From Bacillota bacterium (GTDB lineage Bacteria > Bacillota > Limnochordia > Darwinibacteriales > Darwinibacteriaceae): 64,000 nt of DNA. The notes below the pieces were generated by a model. It saw only the letters and a program-made list of their open reading frames with translations. It was not told the origin of the DNA and searched no databases. Location: assembly GCA_012837385.1 (NCBI GenBank), contig DURH01000001.1, positions 88,476 to 152,475 on the forward strand, read 5' to 3'. This document shows positions 7,939 to 15,247 of the stretch, one piece after another; the stretch's first letter is position 1; every line of letters starts with the position of its first letter. Position numbers and translations under genes: made by a program.

Positions 7939-9816
7939 ATGGGGTTACTGCGCAGTTTGGTCAATGACGAAGTGGACGGGGAGCAGGAGACGGAAATACC
8001 TCAGGAGAACGGATTGCAGGATCAGCATGATCAGCCGGGGCGACTCGCCATAATCAATGGGCAGCTGCACATGGAGGAGCCCAAGGGCAGGGGAGCTTGG
8101 CCCGTGCTTGTACCTGGGCCAAGGGTGAAACTCTATGATGGCGAACAGCTGGTTACCAAGCCCATAGTGGTGGAAAACATCGAAGGATTGTCCATTACCG
8201 TCGATCAGGAGCCTCCTGCCAGCGCGTATGAGGTGATTGTGTCGCGCGATAAAATGGAGGTGCTGCTCAAAACAAGTTTCAGAACGGGCAGGGCTTTTCG
8301 GTTGTGCGACGCAGATTTCGAGCAGCGCTTGGTGCTCAAAGCTGAACCAGCGGCGGATCTGCCTGCTAAGCCCATTGATCCGAAACTGGTCTTGGCCCAT
8401 TTGAAGAAAGAGGGCATTCAGACTGATCTGATTCATCCTGAAGCCATCATCGAGGCCTGCCTGGGGCGTCAGGACACGGAGGTGGTGATCGCCAGGGGGG
8501 TGGCACCTGTGCCTCCAGTGGACGGCAGGATTGAGATTGTTTGCAGCCTGCAGACCAGGTTCAGCAGCGAAGCCCAAGGTGATCGGGTGGACTTCTTAGA
8601 TCGGGGCAGCTTTAACGCAGTGAACGCCGGAGACGTTTTGGCCTGCCTGCATCATCCAGTCCCAGGTACACCAGGGAAAGATGTGTACGGCAAAGTGGTG
8701 CCGCCTCCTGCGGCACGGTCGCCCCGTTTGGTGGCTGGCTCTGGAGTGAAATTGGTCAAAAATGGAACCATGGCGGTAGCTGAAGTGACGGGGCGTCCCA
8801 TCCTCAGGCGTGGTGTGCTCCAGGTCAACCCTCAGCTGGTAATTGGGCAGAACGTTGACTTGAGTACGGGCAATGTAGAGTTCAGGGGAGACGTTGCCGT
8901 GTTGGGAGATGTTCAAGAGTCTCTTACTGTGAAGGCCGGCGGTTCGGTGGATGTCCGAGGTAGCGTCTTTCATGCAGACATCGTGGCGGAGGAAGATGTG
9001 ATTATCTCCGATAAGCTCATCGGCGGTTCTGTGGTTGCCGGAACTGATCAGCCCGGCCTCACCAAAGCTGTGCGCCTTCTGAAACTGCTGGACCGGGAGT
9101 TGGAACAGCTGCTGGCGGCATTTCGGCAGTTAAAAGCGCACCCCAGGCTTTCTGTGGCGGACCTGAGCGTGCGTGGTGACGGCTACTTAATCAAGCTGAT
9201 CTTGGAGGCCCGCTTTTCCCACATTCCCAAGAAGTTCGCAGTGTTGGACGCTCTGCTGGCTGGAGAGGCTCAGTCCAGCGAAGAGGAGCTGCTGACCGTA
9301 ATTAATGGTGTAAGGGCGGCGGCCAAGCGCTTTTTGGGTGCGGCGCCTTTGGAGTTTAAGCGTATCGAGGAAGTAGCGCGAGAGAAAATCCACTTGAGAG
9401 CTTACGGGGCAGAACTGGAGCAGGCGCTGGATTCCGCAGCCGATATCTATGTCTATTACTGCCAGAATGCTAAGCTGGAAGCCACCGGCAACATTACCAT
9501 AACCGGTCCCCTCGCCTACGATTGTGAAGTTGTGGCTGGGGACACTTTGAGGGTGGCAGGCAACTGCCGGAGCGGGTTCTATGCCGCGACAACCGCCATC
9601 CTTGCCAAGACGGTGGGGGCCACGGGCATGGGTAAAACCGAACTCTGTGTGGGTGACAAAGGCGTCATTGGCGCGGACAAGTTCTGTCCGGGAGTGCGGC
9701 TGAGAATTGGCTCGGTGCAGACTGTGATCGAGCAGGAGTGTCTGACCACGCTCTTTTATGTGCAGGACGGAAAGCTGCACAGTAGGGAATTTCGGCAAGG
9801 AGGAGCAGTATGCTGA
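7939..9816 (+). CDS. FapA/DUF342-family protein
   Basis: A 625-residue cytoplasmic protein of the FapA (flagellar assembly protein A, DUF342) family. After a variable acidic N-terminus comes the FapA region: GTPGKDVYGKVVPP and GRPILRRGVLQVNP, then a right-handed beta-helix-like part (NVEFRGDVAVLGDVQESLTVKAGGSVDVRG), an alpha-helical insert around 385-510 and a C-terminal beta-solenoid (GNITITGPLAYDCEVVAGDTLRVAGN). Members are often linked to motility or surface behaviour; the molecular role is unclear. ATG 7939 has GAGGGGG 6 bases upstream; an upstream in-frame TTG lies inside the terminator and is rejected. First gene of the c-di-GMP-controlled operon; overlaps the STAS gene by 7 bases. Confidence 0.85.
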   Translation: MGLLRSLVNDEVDGEQETEIPQENGLQDQHDQPGRLAIINGQLHMEEPKGRGAWPVLVPGPRVKLYDGEQLVTKPIVVENIEGLSITVDQEPPASAYEVIVSRDKMEVLLKTSFRTGRAFRLCDADFEQRLVLKAEPAADLPAKPIDPKLVLAHLKKEGIQTDLIHPEAIIEACLGRQDTEVVIARGVAPVPPVDGRIEIVCSLQTRFSSEAQGDRVDFLDRGSFNAVNAGDVLACLHHPVPGTPGKDVYGKVVPPPAARSPRLVAGSGVKLVKNGTMAVAEVTGRPILRRGVLQVNPQLVIGQNVDLSTGNVEFRGDVAVLGDVQESLTVKAGGSVDVRGSVFHADIVAEEDVIISDKLIGGSVVAGTDQPGLTKAVRLLKLLDRELEQLLAAFRQLKAHPRLSVADLSVRGDGYLIKLILEARFSHIPKKFAVLDALLAGEAQSSEEELLTVINGVRAAAKRFLGAAPLEFKRIEEVAREKIHLRAYGAELEQALDSAADIYVYYCQNAKLEATGNITITGPLAYDCEVVAGDTLRVAGNCRSGFYAATTAILAKTVGATGMGKTELCVGDKGVIGADKFCPGVRLRIGSVQTVIEQECLTTLFYVQDGKLHSREFRQGGAVC

Positions 9817-10112
9817 GAGTAAAGGTGATTAAAGGGGTACCCGAGGTGGTTATTGCCTTGGAGGGATCCTTGGATATGGGTACAGGCGAGGCGCTGCAGA
9901 GGGCGGTTGACGAGCTGAATCTGAACCGCATCCACAGCCTAACCTTCTCACTGAGCGGCTTGGAGATCATCGATTCAACCGGGATTGGGCAGTTAATCGG
10001 CTACCACAGGGCTTTGAGCCAGCGGAATGGCCGGGTTTATCTTGAGAACGACAATGCAGAGATCGAGGAGATCCTTGGATTGATTGGCGTAAGGGAGATC
10101 TTGAGGTCATGA
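9810..10112 (+). CDS. STAS-domain anti-anti-sigma factor homologue
   Basis: A 100-residue single STAS domain of the SpoIIAA/RsbV type. The signature LTFSLSGLEIIDSTGIGQLI contains the Ser (in DSTG, about residue 56) that partner kinases phosphorylate. Such proteins bind and sequester an anti-sigma factor or other HATPase partner when unphosphorylated. GGAGGA precedes the ATG, which overlaps the FapA-like stop; the next gene overlaps by 4 bases. The neighbouring HATPase and PP2C proteins are its probable kinase and phosphatase. Confidence 0.88.
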   Translation: MLRVKVIKGVPEVVIALEGSLDMGTGEALQRAVDELNLNRIHSLTFSLSGLEIIDSTGIGQLIGYHRALSQRNGRVYLENDNAEIEEILGLIGVREILRS

Positions 10113-10849
10113 CGCTGCCGGGATTTGATCTGATTTCCGCCACAGGCGGGTGGGCTTTTCCCATCTTCGCGGTGCTGGGCTGCTATTTTTGCTACCGCCT
10201 GGGCCGTCGCGTGCAAAAGGCCAAAACCGAGCAGGCCAAGGATCAGGAGCTCTTTGCCGCCTATCAGGAAGTTATCCCCCTGGTTACCTGCGGCACCTTG
10301 CGCTTGATTTCGCCTGAAGAATATCAGAACGCCTACTCCAAGGACAAGCCTCTTTTGGTGATCGACATTAAACAGAAGGATGATGTGCGCCTCGTCCGCC
10401 AAACAGTGGATCAGTTTTTTTCCGGGGTGTTCACTACTTGGAGCGAAGTCCGCGGGGGGATTCTCACTGCCCTATCAGAAGCAGTGACCAATGTGGTTAA
10501 GCACACACCTGGTGGCAGGCTGTTGGTGTATTTGGATCCGGCCGGCCCAAGATTTCATGTGGAGGATTACGGCAGCGGGATGGATCTGGCTAAGCTGCCT
10601 GCCATGTTTGTCAGTGGCTATTCCGAGAAATCCACCTTGGGAGCTGGTTTCACCATTATGATGCGCTATGTGGAGCAGATCGAAATCTGCACATCAGAGG
10701 CAGGGGTCTCCTTAGTTCTGAGGACCAATGTGGGGCAGATGCTGAGCCGAAAGCGTACCCGAAGGGAGGGCGGCGATTTCCATGCGCTTAGTTGCCGTGC
10801 AGCGGCTGAAGCCGGGAATGGTTGTGGGCAAAACCATCTTTGGCAGTAA
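10109..10849 (+). CDS. Membrane-anchored HATPase (RsbW/SpoIIAB-like serine kinase)
   Basis: A 246-residue protein with one transmembrane helix near residues 13-30 (GWAFPIFAVLGCYFCYRLG), a linker and a histidine-kinase-like ATPase domain of the anti-sigma type: N-box LTALSEAVTNVVKH, G1 box VEDYGSGMD, and GAGFTIMMRYVEQI. No dimerisation/phospho-His domain is present, so it should act on the STAS Ser rather than as a histidine kinase. The last 22 or so residues overlap the HD-GYP gene by 68 bases and look non-conserved. No sigma factor lies nearby, so its output target is unknown. Confidence 0.82.
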   Translation: MTLPGFDLISATGGWAFPIFAVLGCYFCYRLGRRVQKAKTEQAKDQELFAAYQEVIPLVTCGTLRLISPEEYQNAYSKDKPLLVIDIKQKDDVRLVRQTVDQFFSGVFTTWSEVRGGILTALSEAVTNVVKHTPGGRLLVYLDPAGPRFHVEDYGSGMDLAKLPAMFVSGYSEKSTLGAGFTIMMRYVEQIEICTSEAGVSLVLRTNVGQMLSRKRTRREGGDFHALSCRAAAEAGNGCGQNHLWQ

Positions 10850-11792
10850 CGGCCAAATCCTGCTCAAGCAGGGAGTTGAGCTTACTCAACGCTATATCAA
10901 CCACCTCCAGGAGCACTTTATCGAGGTTGTGTACATCACTACAGGCAGTGATGTTTCTGCCGACGACGTGATCAGCGATCAAACCAGGATCAAGGCCCTG
11001 CGCGAGACCAAGAGAATTCTCAGCGCAGTTAAGCGCGGTGCGGAAGTGGAAATCGAGCAGGTGCGCCAAGCCCTAATCGGGATCATCGACGAGCTGCTGC
11101 TCCACGATGATGTCATGGTTAACCTGGTGGATATCCGCTCCCACAATGAGGAGCTTTTCCACCACAGCCTCAATGTGTCCATCCTCTCGGTGATAGTAGG
11201 AATTGAACTGCAGTTCAGCCAGAATAGGTTGAAGGACTTGGCGGTAGCTGCCCTTCTCCATGACATGGGCAAAGTATTAGATGAAGACGAGAAGCAGCAT
11301 TTGGTTGTCGGCCGCAGGATTCTGCGGGAGAACAAGAGGGTGGGGCGCAGGATACTCGATGCTATCTCCCAGCACCATGAACGCTGGGATGGCCAGGGCT
11401 TTCCCGAGGGGCTGGCGGGGGAGGACATTTGTCGGGAGGCCCGAATATTACAGGTTACCAATGTTTTTGACTTGATGTCTGCCAACTCCAGGTATCCAGT
11501 GGAGGAGGTTATTGAGTTCCTCATGGCAGGGAGCGGTACCGCTTTTGAGCCTGCTGCCGTACGGGCGTTCCTCAACTGCGTATCCTTCTATCCAGTGGGA
11601 ACACCAGTCGAACTAAATACGGGTGAGTCCGGGATCGTGACCAGGGCCAACCGGGGCTTTCCCACCAGGCCTGTGGTGCGGGTAACCAGCAATGCCTTTG
11701 GGCCTATTGAGCATTCCTATGAGCTGGATCTCACAGTGCATCCAACCCATTTCGTGCTCAAGACCTTGGAGAGTGAGGACTGGGACGAATGA
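10782..11792 (+). CDS. HD-GYP domain protein, probable c-di-GMP phosphodiesterase
   Basis: A 336-residue protein with the usual HD-GYP N-terminal region (RLVAVQRLKPGMVVGKTIF) and an HD-GYP catalytic part: HHSLNVS near 127, LLHDMGK at 158-164, H173 with GRRIL, HH at 198-199 and DGQGFPEGL at 203-211, where F replaces the Y of GYP. HD-GYP enzymes hydrolyse c-di-GMP to pGpG/GMP. The stretch between HD and the next ligand His is much shorter than in most members. A C-terminal 80-residue tail is unassigned. ATG 10782 fits the family N-terminus and has GGGAGGG. Overlaps both neighbours; part of the operon with the c-di-GMP riboswitch. Confidence 0.85.
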   Translation: MRLVAVQRLKPGMVVGKTIFGSNGQILLKQGVELTQRYINHLQEHFIEVVYITTGSDVSADDVISDQTRIKALRETKRILSAVKRGAEVEIEQVRQALIGIIDELLLHDDVMVNLVDIRSHNEELFHHSLNVSILSVIVGIELQFSQNRLKDLAVAALLHDMGKVLDEDEKQHLVVGRRILRENKRVGRRILDAISQHHERWDGQGFPEGLAGEDICREARILQVTNVFDLMSANSRYPVEEVIEFLMAGSGTAFEPAAVRAFLNCVSFYPVGTPVELNTGESGIVTRANRGFPTRPVVRVTSNAFGPIEHSYELDLTVHPTHFVLKTLESEDWDE

Positions 11793-12973
11793 GACTGTCT
11801 GAGTACCATGGAGACTTTGTGCACAGTTTATATGAGGCTTGCCTGAGCTCTGAAACCGCGCCCTTTGAGGCCCTGGGCCGGGAGCTGATCAGGGGGCTTG
11901 AGGCTGTGGCTGTATCCATCTGGACAGAACATCCCCGGGTACCTGGAGCACTGTCCAGGATGGTTTACCAGCAGACTTTGAAGAATGACGAGCTGCCGCA
12001 GCAGGACTACTATGCTGCTCGGCGAGTTCAGTCAGCAGAAGGGCTGATCACAGACACCGTCACCCTGAAAGATAGACGACGCCTCTCCTACTGCGCGCTT
12101 CCCCTTAGGGGCCGCAAAGCCCAGTTTTTCCTGGTCTTTTGGGCTTCGGAACCGTTTGGAGAGCAGGAGGCACATGTTCTCAGCGAGCTGGCTGGCAGGC
12201 TGTGCACCCTGCTGGATGTGGTCTTGTCCAGCGATCTCTTCCAGGTGCAGCGAGTGAGCAGTGAGCTTCAGGCTGCCCAGTTCCTGCAAAGACAGCTCAT
12301 GCCCTGCCTAGACTGCCTGCCCTCCGAGTCGCAATTGGCCTACCGCAACCTCCCCGTCCATGAACTGGGTGGAGACTACCTCGATGTACTGCGCTATCCC
12401 AATGGCACTCTGGGATTAACGGTGGCTGATGCCATGGGATCCGGTGTGCCGGCAGCGTTCGTTATGGTTATGGCCAGAACCATATTCCGCTTGATCACCA
12501 AGGTGACTACAACTCCCAGCAGTGTACTCCACGAACTAAACAACCACTTCATCTCCGAAATTGCCGATGTAAACACCTTTGTCACCCAGTTCTACGCCGT
12601 CTTTGATCCTGTCAGCAGGCGTTTGGAATACGCCAATGCCGGCCATAACGCCCCTGTCTTACTTAGGCGGGAAACGGGGAAAGTGGCCTTTCTGCCTGGC
12701 AGAGGCATTGCCCTAGGCGGAGTGGGCGATTCTGAATACGTCCAAAAGAGCATTGACCTGGAGGAGGGCGACATCTTGGTGATGTACACCGATGGCCTCA
12801 AAGAGGCCAGGGATGATCAAAATAACAGCTTTGGCCTCCAGGGGATTTCCCGTACTCTGCTCAATTACAAGGAATACAGTGCTGAAGGAATCTGCGATGG
12901 GCTGATCAACAATGTGCTCCGCCACAGCAGTGTCCAGGTTGATGATCTGAGTTTTTTGGTGTTGAAGGCCTAA
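11789..12973 (+). CDS. PP2C/SpoIIE-type serine phosphatase (RsbU/RsbP-like)
   Basis: A 394-residue protein. Residues 1-160 look like a GAF-type sensory region; from about 165 follows the SpoIIE phosphatase domain with QAAQFLQRQLMP, the metal-binding GGDYLD and VADAMGSGVPAAF motifs, FYAVFDP, YANAGHNAPVLL and VMYTDGLKEARD. This family dephosphorylates STAS-domain proteins, so the STAS protein three genes upstream is its likely substrate. ATGA overlap with the HD-GYP gene. Last gene of the operon, followed by a strong terminator. Confidence 0.88.
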   Translation: MRLSEYHGDFVHSLYEACLSSETAPFEALGRELIRGLEAVAVSIWTEHPRVPGALSRMVYQQTLKNDELPQQDYYAARRVQSAEGLITDTVTLKDRRRLSYCALPLRGRKAQFFLVFWASEPFGEQEAHVLSELAGRLCTLLDVVLSSDLFQVQRVSSELQAAQFLQRQLMPCLDCLPSESQLAYRNLPVHELGGDYLDVLRYPNGTLGLTVADAMGSGVPAAFVMVMARTIFRLITKVTTTPSSVLHELNNHFISEIADVNTFVTQFYAVFDPVSRRLEYANAGHNAPVLLRRETGKVAFLPGRGIALGGVGDSEYVQKSIDLEEGDILVMYTDGLKEARDDQNNSFGLQGISRTLLNYKEYSAEGICDGLINNVLRHSSVQVDDLSFLVLKA

Positions 12974-12977
12974 CTAC

Positions 12978-13006
12978 AAGGTGCGTCCGGGAGACGTGCC
13001 TTTTTT
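12978..13006 (+). terminator. Intrinsic terminator of the c-di-GMP operon
   Basis: Stem AAGGTGCGTC/GACGTGCCTT with CGGGA loop followed by T6. Confidence 0.9.
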
Positions 13007-13117
13007 GTTACGGGGAAAAATCGGGCGCGTTAAGAGGATATTATCATTTTGAGCCGAAGATAACAAACAAGTGCAATAAAAACAACGGCGGCAAAATGAG
13101 CATAAGGAGTAATGGGG

Positions 13118-13918
13118 ATGAGCAAGCAGTTATATGACTTAGACTATCTCGATCTGGAAAGCGCAAAGCAGCGAATCCGTGAGCTTGAGGACAAGCTTGC
13201 CTGGGAAACACGCCTGCTGAGGGCCATCAAGGACAACTTCGACGTTGCCGTCTACGCCAAGGACTTGGAAGGCAGAAAAATCTTGACTAACCGTGTGGAT
13301 TTGGAGAACCAGGGCCTAACCGATGAGTCCCAGGTTCTGGGGAAAACCGACTTCGACCTGTTTCCGCGCCATATTGCTGAGCAGTTCTGGCGCGACGACT
13401 CCACAGTGCTTAAGCAGGGCAAATCCATAATCAATCGGGAAGAGCTTCTGGTTGAAAAGGCCACCGGTAAAGAGCGATGGCTGCGCACTTCCAAACTGCC
13501 CATCCATGATGAAAGTGGCCAGGTGATCGGCTTGGTGGGCTTCGGTCAGGACATCACCCTAGAGAAGCAGCTGGAAAGGGAGAATGTGGAGGCTGCTACC
13601 AGAATTAAAGAGCAGGAAGATGCGGTGGAAGAGATGATCTCGGAACTGGGCAAAATCCCTGAGAACATCGGCAAGCTCGTTAATGCCATCACCTACATCG
13701 CCAGGCAGACCAAGATGGTCTCCATCAATGCCACCATTGAAGCGGCTAGGCTGGGAGATTTGGGACGGGGCTTTGAAGTAGTGGCGGAAGAGGTGGGCCA
13801 GCTTTCGGATCGATCAAGCGAGGCGGCCACTCAGGTGAGAGATGCCATTGCCGAGGTTGAAACCTTGGTCACCAAAATACTAGAGGTCTGGAAGACACGC
13901 AACGGAGCGCACAAATAA
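13118..13918 (+). CDS. Soluble PAS-domain protein with a short methyl-accepting chemoreceptor-type signalling tip
   Basis: A 266-residue cytoplasmic protein. It has an N-terminal coiled coil (about 10-38), a PAS fold (38-150; NFDVAVYAKDLEGRKILTNR ... VIGLVGFGQDIT) and a shortened MCP hairpin tip (KMVSINATIEAARLGDLGRGFEVVAEEV) near 190-235. There is no transmembrane segment and the adaptation helices are cut short, so it is far smaller than ordinary receptors. It may signal to CheA/CheW or act independently. ATG 13118 is 8 bases after AAGGAG; an ATG 6 bases earlier is too close. Own transcript, just after the c-di-GMP operon. Confidence 0.82.
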   Translation: MSKQLYDLDYLDLESAKQRIRELEDKLAWETRLLRAIKDNFDVAVYAKDLEGRKILTNRVDLENQGLTDESQVLGKTDFDLFPRHIAEQFWRDDSTVLKQGKSIINREELLVEKATGKERWLRTSKLPIHDESGQVIGLVGFGQDITLEKQLERENVEAATRIKEQEDAVEEMISELGKIPENIGKLVNAITYIARQTKMVSINATIEAARLGDLGRGFEVVAEEVGQLSDRSSEAATQVRDAIAEVETLVTKILEVWKTRNGAHK

Positions 13919-13970
13919 GTCATTCTTGTGATGATGTCCCGTTTCTCACAGTCGTATAGATATAGCAAAG

Positions 13971-13992
13971 GAGCTCAGCATATGCTGAGCTC
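13971..13992. repeat. 22-base perfect palindrome
   Basis: GAGCTCAGCA (13971-13980), TA, TGCTGAGCTC (13983-13992) between the convergent PAS/MCP-like gene and the small zinc protein. It could be a weak bidirectional terminator; neither side has a good T-run. Confidence 0.5.
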
Positions 13993-14009
13993 TCTTGGTA
14001 TCCGTACGG

Positions 14010-14177
14010 TTAGGCCCTGCGCAGACTCCACAGCTGGATTGGCACCCGACGGGGCCTTTTCTTGGTGATCCTTATGGAATAGTAGGGTACATCGCTCCGG
14101 GTCAGCTGTCCAGAGCACTTCTGGCAGTAAGAAACATAGGAAGGATTAGCAGTAAAGCAGTCGCGGCAGATTCTCAT
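14010..14177 (-). CDS. 55-residue zinc-ribbon protein under a c-di-AMP riboswitch
   Basis: A short gene that begins MRICRDC, has CQKC about 13 residues later, and ends in a basic tail with RITKKRPRRVPIQ. The two Cys-x2-Cys pairs (residues 4/7 and 18/21) suggest one zinc site. AGGAGAT lies 6 bases before ATG 14177. The only recognisable transcript reaching it starts at the promoter near 14375 and passes the c-di-AMP riboswitch and terminator. No family is recognised. The basic C-terminus would suit nucleic-acid or ribosome contact (inference). Confidence 0.72.
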   Translation of the reverse strand: MRICRDCFTANPSYVSYCQKCSGQLTRSDVPYYSIRITKKRPRRVPIQLWSLRRA

Positions 14178-14209
14178 ACGAACATCTCCTTTACCAGTAT
14201 TTTGGGAAC

Positions 14210-14245
14210 AAAAAAACGCATGCCTCTACCATGAGATAACATACG
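14210..14245 (-). terminator. Terminator of the c-di-AMP riboswitch
   Basis: On the minus strand CGTATG (14245-14240) pairs with CATGCG (14222-14217), with an inner TCTC/GAGG helix, followed by T7. It lies between the aptamer and the 55-residue gene, so ligand binding can control read-through. Confidence 0.8.
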
Positions 14246-14367
14246 CTTGGTGTACTCCTACGGGGTTAGCTGACGGATTAGGACACCCAAGTTGCCCCTC
14301 CTGCTCTGCCGGAGCAGGATTCACCCCAAGAGATGGTTCCCCCGCTGACTGTGCTATTCGGAGATGT
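14246..14367 (-). ncRNA. c-di-AMP riboswitch (ydaO/yuaA class)
   Basis: Read on the minus strand the conserved blocks of the ydaO motif appear in order: CGGGGGAACCA, TTGGGGTGAATCC, a GC-rich hairpin (CCTGCTCCGGCAGAGCAGG), GGGGCAACTTGGGT, and AATCCGTCAGCTAACCCCG followed by TAGG. This class binds cyclic di-AMP and normally turns genes off through a downstream terminator, which is present here. Usual targets are potassium transport and cell-wall hydrolase genes; here the only downstream gene is a small zinc-ribbon protein. Confidence 0.92.
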
Positions 14368-14374
14368 CACTTAT

Positions 14375-14402
14375 ATTATACCAGTTCTTCCAGGGAAATC
14401 AA
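14375..14402 (-). promoter_or_regulatory. Sigma-A promoter for the c-di-AMP riboswitch transcript
   Basis: Minus strand TTGATT (14402-14397), 16-base spacer, perfect TATAAT (14380-14375), placing the start near 14368, just before the aptamer. Confidence 0.85.
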
Positions 14403-14580
14403 GGGATTTAACGCAAACTGCTGGGGTCTTGTCATCTCACTCTTTGGCATCCTCCAAAAGCGAAGGGCTGCAGGGCCATGCCCTCAGGTGTCCGGAATTC
14501 GCCGCATTGCTCAGCTTAAGCCTAATAAATGTATAATAGAACATTTATATATATCCCACAAAGATTTGACACCGAAGTCG

Positions 14581-14609
14581 TTGACAGGGTGCAGAGGCCC
14601 CAGTATAAT
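14581..14609 (+). promoter_or_regulatory. Consensus sigma-A promoter of the hydrogenase operon
   Basis: TTGACA (14581-14586), 17-base spacer, TATAAT (14604-14609): an exact consensus match, 120 bases before the first hydrogenase gene. Confidence 0.9.
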
Positions 14610-14617
14610 GAAGTTGC

Positions 14618-14635
14618 TCGTGAAAAAAATAACGA
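14618..14635. promoter_or_regulatory. Rex-like operator at the hydrogenase promoter
   Basis: TCGTGAAAAAAATAACGA is an imperfect 18-base palindrome resembling the Rex consensus TTGTTAANNNNTTAACAA with C/G replacing one T/A pair in both arms. It sits over the expected transcription start. Rex senses NADH/NAD+ and commonly controls fermentative hydrogenases in anaerobic Bacillota. Match is moderate and not tested. Confidence 0.45.
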
Positions 14636-14728
14636 ACTCTCGTAAGTGCAGTGTTATGCCTCTTTTTTTGCACTAATTTAGAGGTGAAGCTGTCAACTCG
14701 CTACGATACTTGCAAAGGAGCGGAGAAC

Positions 14729-15247
14729 ATGGGATGCCCTTGTGGTCATGATGGATCGGGTTTGGAAAGATATCTCCAGCCGCTGCAGGAGGTATTGGCT
14801 AAGTACCCCTCTGAAGAACGCTACTTAGTTCCCATTCTGCAGGATGCGCAGGAAGCCTACGGCTACCTTCCCCAGGAAGTACTGCGCGAGGTTGCTGTGA
14901 AGTTAAACATCTCGTTCAGTAAGGTGTACGGTGTTGCCACTTTTTACACTCAATTTCACCTCCAGCCTCGAGGGAAGAACGTCATCAAGGTGTGTACAGG
15001 AACTGCTTGTCATGTGAGGGGCGCTGGAGAGGTGCTGAAAGCCATCGAAGAGGAACTGGGCATCCAAAGCGGACAAACCACTCCGGACCTGGAGTTCACA
15101 CTGGAAACCGTTGCCTGCATCGGTGCTTGCGGTTTGGCACCGGTAATCATGATTAACGACGATACCCATGGACGGTTGACCAAAAGCAGTGTGAAGACTG
15201 TGTTGGAGGGCTATAAAAACCAGTCAGGCGGAGGTGTGGTGGCGTGA
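14729..15247 (+). CDS. hydC: NAD-linked [FeFe] hydrogenase small subunit, NuoE-like
   Basis: A 172-residue thioredoxin-fold [2Fe-2S] subunit. Cluster ligands are Cys 89 and 94 (VCTGTACHVRG) and Cys 130 and 134 (CIGACGLAP). The N-terminus adds a Cys-rich MGCPCGHDG. In trimeric HydABC-type enzymes it passes electrons between the NuoF-like subunit and the hydrogenase subunit. ATG 14729 has AAAGGAG 8 bases upstream; earlier in-frame starts lack a site. First gene of the operon; overlaps the next by a GTGA. Confidence 0.93.
   Translation: MGCPCGHDGSGLERYLQPLQEVLAKYPSEERYLVPILQDAQEAYGYLPQEVLREVAVKLNISFSKVYGVATFYTQFHLQPRGKNVIKVCTGTACHVRGAGEVLKAIEEELGIQSGQTTPDLEFTLETVACIGACGLAPVIMINDDTHGRLTKSSVKTVLEGYKNQSGGGVVA

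Noticed and set aside
13021..13117. Sigma-D (flagellar) promoter upstream of the PAS/MCP-like gene
   Set aside because: GCCGAAGA resembles the -10 element, but no TAAA sits at the required 15-base spacing.
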